A DNA stretch of 64,000 nucleotides, taken from Woeseiaceae bacterium (GTDB lineage Bacteria > Pseudomonadota > Gammaproteobacteria > Steroidobacterales > Woeseiaceae). Under the pieces are notes generated by a model. It saw nothing but the letters and a program-made list of their open reading frames with translations, was not told the DNA's origin and did no database searches. The DNA lies in the NCBI GenBank assembly GCA_028289545.1, contig JANQPG010000034.1, positions 35,691 through 99,690 on the forward strand. Reading direction: 5' to 3'. Shown here one piece after another: positions 15,992-24,943 of the stretch (within the stretch, counting starts at the first letter, position 1; each line of letters starts with the position of its first letter). The translations under genes and the position numbers were made by a program.

Positions 15992-18988
15992 CTAGAAGCC
16001 GGCCGCGTAGTCGACACCCACGTAGAAGAACCGTCCGACGGCACTGACCGGGTAGAAGGTGGCGCCAATGTCCGGCTCCCGGTCGGCAATGTTGTTGACG
16101 CCGCCGTAGAACGACCAGGTCTCGTTCGGATCGAAGCGGAACTGGATGTTCTGCACCAGCTGCTCCTCGAACTCGAGGAACTGGGGATCGGCGATGTCCG
16201 GACTGGCCTCGATCGTCTCGCGGCTGTAGCGCAGCGTCTTGTCGAACCAGTTGAGCGCGTAGTTCACCGAAATCGGGCCGCGGTTCCACAGCACGTTGAA
16301 GGCGGCCTGGTATTCCGGCACCTGTACACCGTTCGACGGATTCGCTTCGCCCAGATCCTGATCGGGATCCGCGCCCGGCAGGTTGACGAAGGTCAGGTCC
16401 TCGAGCTTGTTACCGATGATGCGGAAGTTGAATGTGCCAATGTCCGCTGATGCCCCGAAGTTCGCCGGGTCGAGCAGGTAGTTCAAGGTAATGTCGAAAC
16501 CTTCGGTTCTGAACTCCGCGACGTTGACCGACTGCTGCGTAAAGCTCGTAATGCCGCCCGCGGTCTGGTCGCGCTCGATCAGGCCACAGAACTGGTTGTC
16601 GAGCGTCGGCAGGTCGACACACAGGTCCGCTGCGACCTGAGGCAGCGCCGTGTTGATGGCGTCGATCAACTCGATCTCGTACCAGTCAACCGCAATCGTA
16701 AAGTTTTCGATAAACCGCGGTCGCAGGATGACGCCGATGGTCAGCGTGTCGGCCACTTCTTCCGTCAGGTTCTCGTTGCCTCTGACCGTGCCGGCAACAT
16801 TGGAGGAGTTCGGGTCGACAAACGTGGTCGGGTCGACGCCGAAGCTGTTCAGGAGTTGAGCGCAGTTAGCCGCGCGAAACTCCGTGCCTTCGTCGAGTTC
16901 CGCAATGTCGCAGGGGTCGGTGATGAACTGAAAGGTCTGGCCACCCGGATCGAACAGCTCGCTAATGTTCGGCGCACGCGTGGCCTCCGCTATGGTTGCC
17001 CTGAACGTAATGTCGTCGATGGGCGACCATACCGAACCAATCTTCCAGGTCGTCGCTTCGCCGATCGTCGAATAATCGGAGTAGCGGATGGCGGCATCCA
17101 GTGAGAGTACCTCCGCGCCGGGTGCACCCAGCAAGAGCGGCACGTCGATTTCGGCGAACACCTCACTGACGTCGTAGTCGCCGCCTTCGGGCACCAGGTC
17201 GTTGCCGAAAGTGAGTCCCAGCTGATCTTCGATCGGCGGATTGCTTCGGCTCTCTTCTTCGCGCCACTCGAACCCGGCCGCGTAGCCTATCGACCCGGCG
17301 GGGAGCTCCAGCCAGTTGTCCGAGTCGCCGGAAACGTAGGCCTGAAACACATGCTGGGTCACCTTCGCCTGCGACAGACTGTCGGTCATGATCCATGCCG
17401 CCGCCTCAGGCGACACGGCGCCGTTGCCGAGGATGTTGAGCGGGACGCAGCCGCTGTTGGGTCCAGGGGTGAACGAACCCGCCCAGGTGCCCGGCAGCGG
17501 GTCGTAATCGCCGACGGGCAGATTCGCAGGTTGCGCGCTCGGGTCGAGATTGGAGCGGCAGACGGGTTGATTGGTTGCCGGGTCGATCACAGCGTCCAGC
17601 GCTGCCGCGAAGCGGTCGTTGTAGCGGTTGTTGCCGATGTTATTGTCGACCTCGGACTCACCGTACACATACGATGCTTCGTAGCGGAGATTGCTGGAGA
17701 TATCGCCTTCGATGCCGACGACCGTGCGAAACGTGTCGCGAGTAATGTCCTCGCTGCGCACGCCCAGATCGACGTGATCGCGCGAGACGAAGTAGGCGCC
17801 GCCAAAATCGTTACCGGTCGTGGCCGCCAATATGTTCGGGGGCGTAAACGCGTAGTCGTTTTCCAGCTGCAGGAAAAAATCGAAGGTCGGGCTCGATTCC
17901 GTAAACGCCTCCGTCCGCGAGAACTTCACTTCGCCGAATAGATTCAACGCGCTGCTGAACTCGTAACTTGCAAACAGGTTGGCCGTGTAGCGCTCTTCCT
18001 CGGGCAGCAGGTCGCCCACGTAGACGTCCAGCGGTGTGCCGTCGCCACCCTGCGAGTTGAACGGTATGATGAATGGGATCGTGCCCGGGTCCCAGGCTGT
18101 ATCGTCACCGTTGAAACTGATGATGCCGTTGATGGCGTCGTCGAGGCCGGTGTAGACCGCGCCGGCGAGCGAGGAATCGTTGAAGCGAATATCCCGCAGT
18201 GGTATCTCGTCCGGTACGTTGGGATCGTCACCGTTCAATTCGGCGGGGTTGTTGACGAAGATCTGGCGCCCACCGCCGGCCGCGAAGTCACGGTCGACCC
18301 CTCTCAAGCGATCTTCCTTGTTGTATTCGAAAGAGCCCGTAATGTTGCCGCGCCCTCCGGCGAAGTTCGTTCCCGCCAGAATGCTGAAACGGACGTTGTC
18401 GGTATCCGAATCGCCCGACTGGCCGGCGCGGACCTTGGCTCGAATGCCCTCGAAGTCTTTTTTGAGAATGAAGTTGACGACGCCCGATACCCCGTCGGCA
18501 CCGTAAATGGCGGACGCGCCGCCGGTTTGTACTTCGACGCGCTCGATCAGGTCGATCGGGATCGTGTCCACGTCGACCGCGGCGGTACCCGGCAACGCGC
18601 CAACGTGGCGGCGGCCGTCGACCAGGATAAGTGTTCGGTCGACCCCCAGGTTGCGAAGGTCGAGCAGCGACAATCCCGTGCCGCCGATAAAAGCGTTGGT
18701 GCCCGCGGCGTCGTTGCCGTCGAGCGATCCGGTGAGCGCCGGCAGCTCCTTCAGGAAGTCCGTCACGTTGGTGGAGCCGGCAAACGCAATGGCCTCCGAG
18801 TCGACCGAGATCACCGGGTTTGAAAACGCATAGTCCGGTTTCTGGATACGCGAACTCGTGACGATAATTTCTTCCAGCTGTTGTTCGTCCCCGTCCTGCT
18901 GAGCGTAGACGGGGCCGGCGATCAACGGCAGCGCCGCAAAGAGCGGCACGCCGTAATGCCATCGTTTACGACTAGTTGATTCCATCAT
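15992..18988 (-). CDS. TonB-dependent outer-membrane receptor
   Basis: 998-aa receptor that imports a large ligand through the outer membrane using TonB energy. Signal peptide about residues 12-30 (VPLFAALPLIAGPVYAQ), TonB-box-like EEIIVTSSRI, plug domain with RNLGVDRTLILVDGRR, ERVEVQTGGASAIYGADGVSGVVNFILKKDFEG, then the 22-strand barrel ending in the C-terminal aromatic (DYAAGF). The start at 18988 (ATGATGGAA) is chosen because AAGGGAA precedes it; an in-frame ATG at 19012 lacks a ribosome site. It belongs to the same receptor subgroup as the gene at 27296. The ligand is not evident. Confidence 0.93.
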   Translation of the reverse strand: MMESTSRKRWHYGVPLFAALPLIAGPVYAQQDGDEQQLEEIIVTSSRIQKPDYAFSNPVISVDSEAIAFAGSTNVTDFLKELPALTGSLDGNDAAGTNAFIGGTGLSLLDLRNLGVDRTLILVDGRRHVGALPGTAAVDVDTIPIDLIERVEVQTGGASAIYGADGVSGVVNFILKKDFEGIRAKVRAGQSGDSDTDNVRFSILAGTNFAGGRGNITGSFEYNKEDRLRGVDRDFAAGGGRQIFVNNPAELNGDDPNVPDEIPLRDIRFNDSSLAGAVYTGLDDAINGIISFNGDDTAWDPGTIPFIIPFNSQGGDGTPLDVYVGDLLPEEERYTANLFASYEFSSALNLFGEVKFSRTEAFTESSPTFDFFLQLENDYAFTPPNILAATTGNDFGGAYFVSRDHVDLGVRSEDITRDTFRTVVGIEGDISSNLRYEASYVYGESEVDNNIGNNRYNDRFAAALDAVIDPATNQPVCRSNLDPSAQPANLPVGDYDPLPGTWAGSFTPGPNSGCVPLNILGNGAVSPEAAAWIMTDSLSQAKVTQHVFQAYVSGDSDNWLELPAGSIGYAAGFEWREEESRSNPPIEDQLGLTFGNDLVPEGGDYDVSEVFAEIDVPLLLGAPGAEVLSLDAAIRYSDYSTIGEATTWKIGSVWSPIDDITFRATIAEATRAPNISELFDPGGQTFQFITDPCDIAELDEGTEFRAANCAQLLNSFGVDPTTFVDPNSSNVAGTVRGNENLTEEVADTLTIGVILRPRFIENFTIAVDWYEIELIDAINTALPQVAADLCVDLPTLDNQFCGLIERDQTAGGITSFTQQSVNVAEFRTEGFDITLNYLLDPANFGASADIGTFNFRIIGNKLEDLTFVNLPGADPDQDLGEANPSNGVQVPEYQAAFNVLWNRGPISVNYALNWFDKTLRYSRETIEASPDIADPQFLEFEEQLVQNIQFRFDPNETWSFYGGVNNIADREPDIGATFYPVSAVGRFFYVGVDYAAGF

Positions 18989-19339
18989 GGGTCTGTTCCC
19001 TTGTTTAAGCATCGGAGGTGGGCCGGCACAGCACAGCGGGTCGACGAGAGGCGCTCGACGACCGACAGCAGCTATCCCACAGGCTCCCCCGCTTGCAGGT
19101 GTGTGTGACTACTAAGCCACATGTGATAAGACAAATCTGACGCTATCAACGCTAATTCGGCGAGGGAAAGACGGGTTGGTTATTTTCGGCTGTAAGTATT
19201 CCGTTCGGAATGTGCCGGAAGAACCCAACCAAATGATTGGAACTTTCTTCTTACAACCGTAAGGGTATGCTTGGGGCTGCACGCAGATGGTGCGCGCGCG
19301 TATGTCGACAAAAAGCGTGATATCGGGGAGGGTGAGCCC
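18989..19339. other. Intergenic region between TonB receptor and MscS leader
   Basis: About 350 bp with the divergent promoters. I see small inverted repeats (TTCCG-TT-CGGAA near 19200 and CTTAC-AACC-GTAAG near 19252) but no recognisable operator or RNA. An open frame on the minus strand enters from the mscS gene and has no gene features. Confidence 0.35.
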
Positions 19340-19399
19340 ATGAAGAAAAGCTCATATGTCGTATTGGTCGTTATGTTATCCGGCGGCAACCGCCGATGA
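19340..19399 (+). CDS. 19-aa leader ORF overlapping the mscS start
   Basis: ATG 19340 is preceded by GGGGAGGG (19325-19332) at 7 nt, the best ribosome site in this neighbourhood. The peptide is MKKSSYVVLVVMLSGGNRR, short and hydrophobic in its middle. Its TGA (19397-19399) overlaps the ATG of the MscS gene as ATGA, while that gene has no ribosome site of its own. This suggests translational coupling. A frameshift separating a true MscS N-terminus is the alternative reading. Confidence 0.55.
   Translation: MKKSSYVVLVVMLSGGNRR
19381..19395 (+). promoter_or_regulatory. GC hairpin abutting the mscS start codon
   Basis: CGGCGG-CAA-CCGCCG makes a perfect 6-bp stem directly before ATG 19396, inside the leader ORF. 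In RNA it would hinder initiation at mscS unless ribosomes translating the leader open it. Confidence 0.45.
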
Positions 19400-20469
19400 C
19401 TGAACTTGCAAACATTGTGGCGCTGTTCTGGCCCCTGCTGACGACGATGGCTGCGGTGACGCTCGTATTGAGCTTCCTGCACTGGTACTTGCGACGCCGC
19501 TGGAAAAACGACCCCGAAGCACAGTTTCGCTTCCAGCTCATCATGCTCGCCATGAGCTTTGCGGGCCTGCTTGCACTGGTCGTTGCTTTGCCCATCACCG
19601 ATGCGATGCGCGGGCAACTCCTCAGTCTCATCGGCATTCTGCTGAGTGCGGCGATTGCACTGTCTTCGACGACCTTTATCGGCAACATCATGGCGGGCAT
19701 CATGATGAAGATTGTCAGGAATGCCCGCCCCGGCGACTTCATTACGGTGGCGGAACTGACGGGCAGGATTACCGAAATGGATCTCCTGCACACCGAGATA
19801 CAGACCGAGTTCCGCGATCTCGTGACCGTCCCCAACCTCTATATGGTGACGCAACCGCTAAAGGTCGTACGCGCATCCGGCACGATCATTACGGCCGAAG
19901 TGTCTCTGGGCTATGACGTTCCGCATTCGGAAGTCCGGGCAATCCTGCGGCAGGCGGCTGCCAACGCGGGTCTCAAGGACAGTTTCTGCCAGGTACGTGA
20001 GCTCGGCGACTACTCCATTATGTATCGTGTCGCCGGACTGCTTGAGGAAGTGACGAGTCTGATATCGGCGAGAGCCGGCCTGCGAGCCGCAATGCTCGAT
20101 GCGCTGCACGAGGCGGGCATCGAAATCGTTTCGCCGAGCTTCATGAATACACGCGCGATCGCGGACGACGTGCAGTTCATACCCGAGCGCGCAGTGCCGC
20201 GATTTCGCCGCCGCGAAGTCAAGGCGGAGGAGATTGCCTTCGACAAAGCCGAGCAGGCGGCAAACGCCGAGAAACTCCGCTCGGCTATCGAAGATTGCAA
20301 CCGGGCACTGGCCGAGGCGGGCGCTTCCAGCGACGAACTGCAGGAGCCTGACCGGGTCGCCGAGCTCGAGATCCGGCGCGACGAGTTGCTGGGCCGCCTG
20401 AGCGATCTCGAGGAGAAGATTCGCGAGGTCGAGAAGCGCGACAAAGCCGGGCCGGGGGTCGACCCTTGA
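19396..20469 (+). CDS. MscS-family small-conductance mechanosensitive channel
   Basis: 357-aa inner-membrane channel that opens under membrane tension to release solutes during osmotic downshock. Three helices are visible (about residues 8-30, 47-67, 76-107); the pore helix region is LSAAIALSSTTFIGNIMAGIMMKIVRNARPGDFI, then the beta domain with GRITEMDLLHTEI and VTVPNLYMV, and the alpha/beta vestibule. Residues about 270-350 form a long charged coiled coil rich in Glu/Arg, an extension beyond the basic MscS fold. No ribosome site precedes the ATG; the overlapping leader ORF probably supplies ribosomes. Confidence 0.92.
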   Translation: MTELANIVALFWPLLTTMAAVTLVLSFLHWYLRRRWKNDPEAQFRFQLIMLAMSFAGLLALVVALPITDAMRGQLLSLIGILLSAAIALSSTTFIGNIMAGIMMKIVRNARPGDFITVAELTGRITEMDLLHTEIQTEFRDLVTVPNLYMVTQPLKVVRASGTIITAEVSLGYDVPHSEVRAILRQAAANAGLKDSFCQVRELGDYSIMYRVAGLLEEVTSLISARAGLRAAMLDALHEAGIEIVSPSFMNTRAIADDVQFIPERAVPRFRRREVKAEEIAFDKAEQAANAEKLRSAIEDCNRALAEAGASSDELQEPDRVAELEIRRDELLGRLSDLEEKIREVEKRDKAGPGVDP

Positions 20470-20594
20470 GGCCCGGCTGCAAGGTCTGAGGCCGTTCCGC
20501 GCGACGGGATCACACGTTTTCCTGTGAACCATGCCCGCGTCGGGTTTTCGGCCGATTGCTAAAATTTGGATTTTGTTAACTTGCGCGCCCTGTT

Positions 20595-22031
20595 TTGAAA
20601 CGCTGCCTGAGCCTGTTCACCGCCGTCCTGTCGATCCTGTTCGCACCGTCCGCTTTCGGTTGGTGGGATTGTGCGTGGGACTACCGCGTTGCGGTGGACA
20701 TTGCGAGCCCGCCGGGCCCGCCGCTGACTGACTACCAGGTACGGCTCGACCTCGATGCCGGCAACGTACCGGCCACGTTCGACTGGGGAAGCGCGGGTGA
20801 CGATTTACGCGTGGTGGACGAGGACAACCTGACCGAACTCGAGTTTTTTATCGAGAGTTGGGACGCGGTGGCGAGCGTCGCCGAGGTCTGGGTGCGGATT
20901 CCCGCATTGCCGGCTGCCGGACGGCGTATTTTTCTTTACTACGGCGGACCGCCCGGTACGAGCAGCAACTCGACACTGTTTACGTTTACCGAAGCCGGCC
21001 TGAGATTCCATACCCGAAACTCCGGGGCAAACCCGACGAGCCTGGCAACCGCCGAGGCGGCATTTGCGGCGGCGCCCGTCAGTACGCCGGGTTACGGCTG
21101 CGCGATCATCAATTCGTACACGGGGGTCAACAACCGCAATCAATTTTCGCCGCCGAGTCGCAGCACGAACATTGCTTTGTTCGCGGAGGCGTTCTTCGAG
21201 GTCGACGCCGCGCAAGCGGGCGTCTGGGAGTTTCGTTACGGCGCCGACTTCGGCCGCGGCGGAGGGCTGTATGTCGACGACGTCCCGCTCGAGGAAGACT
21301 GGAACACCGATTTGTGGTGGGCAAATAACTGGAACAACGCGAGCGAAGTGCTGCAAGGTTCGATCAACCTGGGGCCTGGCGCACACAGCATTCGCATTAT
21401 TGGGTTTGAAGGCTGTTGTGACGGCGGGCTAACGGCGCAGTTCCGGCCTCCCGGCGGAAACTGGCAAGCGTTGTCGGTGGCGAATCTCGATCTCGTCAGC
21501 CGTCAATGTCCGGCGCCCGGCGAACCCGCCGTGAGTTTTGGGCCCGGCGAGACCGCAGCCTGCGCGGCGCTGGATCTCGCGCGCTCGTCGCAAACGCTTT
21601 CGGACCCGATAAACGCCACGAGCAACCCAAAGGCGGTGCCCGGCGCCACAATGCTGAACCGGATTGTCGTTAGCAATACGGGCACCGGCGCGGCGGACGC
21701 GAGTACGGTAATCATCACCGAGCCGATCGCGGCGGAATCCCGGCTTCGCGTAGTCGATTTCGACGTGGCGACAAGTGGACCGCTGCGCTTCGAGGACGGC
21801 GCCGTTGCAAGCGGACTCAGTTACACCTTCATTTCTCTGGGCGACGCCACGGACGACGTAGCGTTTTCGGACGACGGCGGACTGACTTTCAATTACGTCC
21901 CTGTTGCGGACGCCGCGGGAATCGATGCCGCCGTTACGCATATACAAATCACGCCGCAGGGCGCCTTTCAGGGGTCGGGTGCGGCGGGTGTGCCGTCCGC
22001 CACATTCCTGTTTCAGACAGGTGTCCAGTAA
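20595..22031 (+). CDS. Secreted DUF2341 domain protein
   Basis: 478-aa exported protein: signal peptide (MKRCLSLFTAVLSILFAPSAFG), a DUF2341 domain (about residues 22-120; WDYRVAVDIASPPGPPLTDYQVRLDLD and RIFLYYGG), and a middle domain with GYGCAIINSYTGVNNRNQF and GFEGCCDGG. The C-terminal part (about 330-478) resembles a repeat-like beta domain (MLNRIVVSNTGTGAADASTVIITEPI). The middle part recalls pilus-associated MshQ-like proteins. The likely site of action is the cell surface or periplasm. TTG 20595 is used because it gives the signal peptide; no good ribosome site is seen. Confidence 0.75.
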   Translation: MKRCLSLFTAVLSILFAPSAFGWWDCAWDYRVAVDIASPPGPPLTDYQVRLDLDAGNVPATFDWGSAGDDLRVVDEDNLTELEFFIESWDAVASVAEVWVRIPALPAAGRRIFLYYGGPPGTSSNSTLFTFTEAGLRFHTRNSGANPTSLATAEAAFAAAPVSTPGYGCAIINSYTGVNNRNQFSPPSRSTNIALFAEAFFEVDAAQAGVWEFRYGADFGRGGGLYVDDVPLEEDWNTDLWWANNWNNASEVLQGSINLGPGAHSIRIIGFEGCCDGGLTAQFRPPGGNWQALSVANLDLVSRQCPAPGEPAVSFGPGETAACAALDLARSSQTLSDPINATSNPKAVPGATMLNRIVVSNTGTGAADASTVIITEPIAAESRLRVVDFDVATSGPLRFEDGAVASGLSYTFISLGDATDDVAFSDDGGLTFNYVPVADAAGIDAAVTHIQITPQGAFQGSGAAGVPSATFLFQTGVQ

Positions 22032-22102
22032 GTCTCGGGCGCGGCCCCTCGGTCCTTTTTGAGCGGGCGTTCAGTCAGCAGGCAAGCGGTTCACCGCGCC
22101 AT

Positions 22103-23056
22103 CTATCCGTACAGCATTGCTTCGCGATCGTTTTGCCACCGACTGTGGATGGCCCGGAAACCGCCCGCCTGTTTTATGCCTCGGCCAATCGCATCCAGGC
22201 TGAGCAAATCCAGATCGAGCTGTGCGAGCGACCATGCCAGCGCCGACTCCCGCCGACGTCGACGCGATTTGTCGAGTTCAGGCCAGAGCAGCAGCGCAAG
22301 CACGTGCAGCGGGCGCCTGCTCGCGGCTTCCTCGAGTTCATGGTCCCGAAGGACCTGCCGCCACGACTCGGGGTTACGGCAAACGGCCTTGTAAAGGCGC
22401 GCCGCGTCGGCAAGTTGTTGGCGCGCCGAACGGCTCTCCGTGGCCCGAATGGCCGTCAGCAGCTCGGCAGGATTGCTGTCGAGATCATCCCCGGCTTCAG
22501 GATCGTACTGAGCCTCGCCCGCCGGCAGCAGATCGAAAATCATATGGATTCGTGCGGTATCCGAGCGATTCCTGGCGCTGTGAATCGCTTTGTTGTCGAA
22601 CCACCATAACTCGGCCGCCTGCATGTGCACCTGCTCGTCGCCGGCACTGAGCTCGCTGCCGCCGTCGCTCCGCAACACGAGATGATAGCGGTTCCTGATG
22701 CGGTAATACTCTCCCCGGTCCGAGTGGGGCTGCACCTCCATACCGGGCGGCAGCAGTGCCAGTTTTGCCCTGCCGAGCGTGCCGCCCAGCCGGTTCGCCA
22801 GCTCATCGAGGGTCGAGACGGTAGCGGGGAAGCGGGTCGATAGTGACGTGGGCCGGCTTTCGTGCACGTCACGCCGTCGGCGCCCCATGATTTTTGAGCG
22901 TCTGAGGCCGCGCAGCGGTATCGACTGCGTGTCGGCCTGCACGCGCGCTCGTGCCTGTCGGCCGGTCATCAGGTGCCACGCCGAGTGTTGTCGGTAAATC
23001 TCGTCGAGGATAGGTTCGACTTCGTAGCCGGACTCAAGTTTTTCGAAATACCTCAT
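22103..23056 (-). CDS. Aspartyl/asparaginyl beta-hydroxylase-type 2-oxoglutarate oxygenase
   Basis: 317-aa protein with the cupin core of the aspartyl/asparaginyl beta-hydroxylase family (Fe(II)- and 2-oxoglutarate-dependent). Iron ligands fit H111-S-D113 (QPHSDRGEYYRIRNRYHLVL) and H159 (WWFDNKAIHSARN); an arginine in TARIHMIFDLL may bind 2-oxoglutarate. Residues about 190-317 form an extra helical, Arg-rich domain not needed for the core fold, with RRRRRE near residue 272. The substrate may be a protein or a small molecule. It is a single gene with its own upstream region. Confidence 0.82.
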   Translation of the reverse strand: MRYFEKLESGYEVEPILDEIYRQHSAWHLMTGRQARARVQADTQSIPLRGLRRSKIMGRRRRDVHESRPTSLSTRFPATVSTLDELANRLGGTLGRAKLALLPPGMEVQPHSDRGEYYRIRNRYHLVLRSDGGSELSAGDEQVHMQAAELWWFDNKAIHSARNRSDTARIHMIFDLLPAGEAQYDPEAGDDLDSNPAELLTAIRATESRSARQQLADAARLYKAVCRNPESWRQVLRDHELEEAASRRPLHVLALLLWPELDKSRRRRRESALAWSLAQLDLDLLSLDAIGRGIKQAGGFRAIHSRWQNDREAMLYG

Positions 23057-23202
23057 GCTTCACGTCCCGGGCTCGGCCCCGTGATTCCTGTACGAAAAGC
23101 GTAAATGCTGGGATGCCTGCCGTCACATCGAAAAAAACGATGTTGCGCCTACAAAAAACGACGGACGGAACAGGAGAACGCAGTGTGTTGTCGAGTGTCG
23201 CG

Positions 23203-23550
23203 TCAGCGCAAGAGGGACTTCATCTGTTCGTCGAAAGACGGCGTGGCGCCGTCTTCGTTGGTTTGCTGTAACTCCATCGTGACGATACGCATGACCCGGC
23301 TAATGTAGTCCTTGCGTTGCCTGTCCCGTTCGCTGGTGGCGTCGTCGTCGAACTGGATCGCGTCGAGCTGTTGCCGCGACAGCGAGCCGTTGGTTTCGAG
23401 CAAGCGCTCAAGCGCGTCCAGACGATCGCGCGTGACGGACAACTCGCCAACCAGGCTCACGACGATGGCCATGAGTTTATCCGTCGCCGGGTCCGCGAAA
23501 TACTGCGGGCGCTTGCCCTTGGCGACCCGCGGCACTCGACGCTCGGTCAT
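23203..23550 (-). CDS. Small protein coupled to methyltransferase, unknown function
   Basis: 115-aa charged protein, starting at ATG 23550, which overlaps the stop of the upstream methyltransferase as ATGA. Residues about 20-60 (ADPATDKLMAIVVSLVGELSVTRDRLDALERLLETNG) are likely helical and coiled-coil-like. There is no signal peptide or membrane helix and I recognise no family. The tight coupling suggests a role with the methyltransferase. An in-frame ATG at 23574 would lie inside the upstream gene. Confidence 0.7.
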   Translation of the reverse strand: MTERRVPRVAKGKRPQYFADPATDKLMAIVVSLVGELSVTRDRLDALERLLETNGSLSRQQLDAIQFDDDATSERDRQRKDYISRVMRIVTMELQQTNEDGATPSFDEQMKSLLR

Positions 23551-24671
23551 TTTATGGCCACCAGCGTGGGCCACTTGAAGCCCTGGGTATTGTACGCATG
23601 GTTAATACCCGTGTAGGGGGGTGCACCGTCCATCCAGGCTTTGCCGGGTTCGAATCCGGCGGCAACGGCCAGAGCCGCCAGATCGACGTCCGTCAGATAG
23701 GCGGCAAATACCTCGTTGTTGTTGTACACCTCCCATTGCGACATGAACTGGCCGAACGGGTCCTGTCCGCGCGGCACGTCGAGGTGCAGCATGACGCCGC
23801 CGGGTTTGAGCAGGCGGTAACTTTCGCCAATCAGATTCTTGAGCGCGGCTTTTGAGGTTTCGTGAATCATGATGTGCGATAACACGACGTCGAAGGACTC
23901 GGCGTCGAAGCCAGTGCATTCGGCATTCCTTTGCGCGTAGTGCACCGGTACCCCCGCGAGTTCGGCCTTTGCGTGCGCGTAGCGCAGACACGGCGCCGCA
24001 ACGTCGATGGCGTGTACCTCCGCATCCGGATAGTGGGTTGCCCAGGGCAAAGTGCTGTTGCCGACGGTGCAGCCCATGTCGAGTATTCGTTTTGGCCTGG
24101 CGTCCGCGAATTTCCCCTCGTAGAACTTGATCAACGCCATCCCGATGCGGTCGTTGTCGGGACCAAGCTCGCCGTCGATATAGATCGGCAAGCCGGCTTC
24201 GTAAATCGCACCGGCCGCTACGTCGTTTTCGGTGAACTCCGTGTGATAGGCGCCCGGCTGCAAATGAATGTCATGCGCCGTGTGATAGCGCGGAATCGGC
24301 AGCTCGGGATCGAGTTCAAGTGAACCGCCGGCGGGACGTTCGGCGGCCAGCCGCTCAGCGCGCGCAATCAATTCGTCGAGCTGCCGCTCGGCGGGTTCCG
24401 CGACCGATTCCCACATCATTTCCTGGCTGCGCCGCTGCATGGCGCTCCAGAATTGATAGTAGTCGTTGGCGATCATCGTGCGGCGAACCTCGTGGTAATT
24501 CTCGAAGGGTCTGCCGTTGTCGCGCTCGTAGTCCGGTGACACCTGTTTGTCGAACACCTGCCGGATACCCGGCATGACGTCCTGTTTCAGGTAGCGGCGG
24601 AAGTCGCGCACAAAATCCTGCATCGACTGTTCGCCGAGCCTGGTCTTAAGGAGAAGAGAGTGATCGGACAT
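23547..24671 (-). CDS. Class I SAM-dependent methyltransferase
   Basis: 374-aa protein with an N-terminal helical region (about 1-150) and a C-terminal Rossmann methyltransferase domain. SAM-binding motif I is LDMGCTVGNSTLPWATHYPDAEVHAID (about residue 195), with FDVVLSHIMIHE and LLKPGGVMLHLDVPR as later motifs. The substrate is not evident; the long N-terminal region is probably for substrate recognition. It forms a two-gene operon with a 115-aa protein through an ATGA overlap. Divergent across about 270 bp from an ECF sigma gene. Confidence 0.87.
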   Translation of the reverse strand: MSDHSLLLKTRLGEQSMQDFVRDFRRYLKQDVMPGIRQVFDKQVSPDYERDNGRPFENYHEVRRTMIANDYYQFWSAMQRRSQEMMWESVAEPAERQLDELIARAERLAAERPAGGSLELDPELPIPRYHTAHDIHLQPGAYHTEFTENDVAAGAIYEAGLPIYIDGELGPDNDRIGMALIKFYEGKFADARPKRILDMGCTVGNSTLPWATHYPDAEVHAIDVAAPCLRYAHAKAELAGVPVHYAQRNAECTGFDAESFDVVLSHIMIHETSKAALKNLIGESYRLLKPGGVMLHLDVPRGQDPFGQFMSQWEVYNNNEVFAAYLTDVDLAALAVAAGFEPGKAWMDGAPPYTGINHAYNTQGFKWPTLVAIK

Positions 24672-24943
24672 GCTGACAGCTCGCCGTGCCGGTAGCGGAG
24701 AATGCTAACACGGGCGCGCCGCGCGCAATCCTTGCGGGCGTTGCGCCGTTATGTCGCGACAACTTGTGACCGGTCTGTCGTCAGGTCGTGTCGGCTGCGA
24801 TTCGCTAGCGCCTCCAGATGCTCCGTATCTGGGCGAAACAGCCTTGCTCCGTCACCTAAAAATTATGTCAAGTTTGCCCTTCAACTGCTTGTTGGGCATG
24901 CGCTTGTCAGCTCGCTGCGTTGTCCTTTAGTCTTTTTGCCAGG

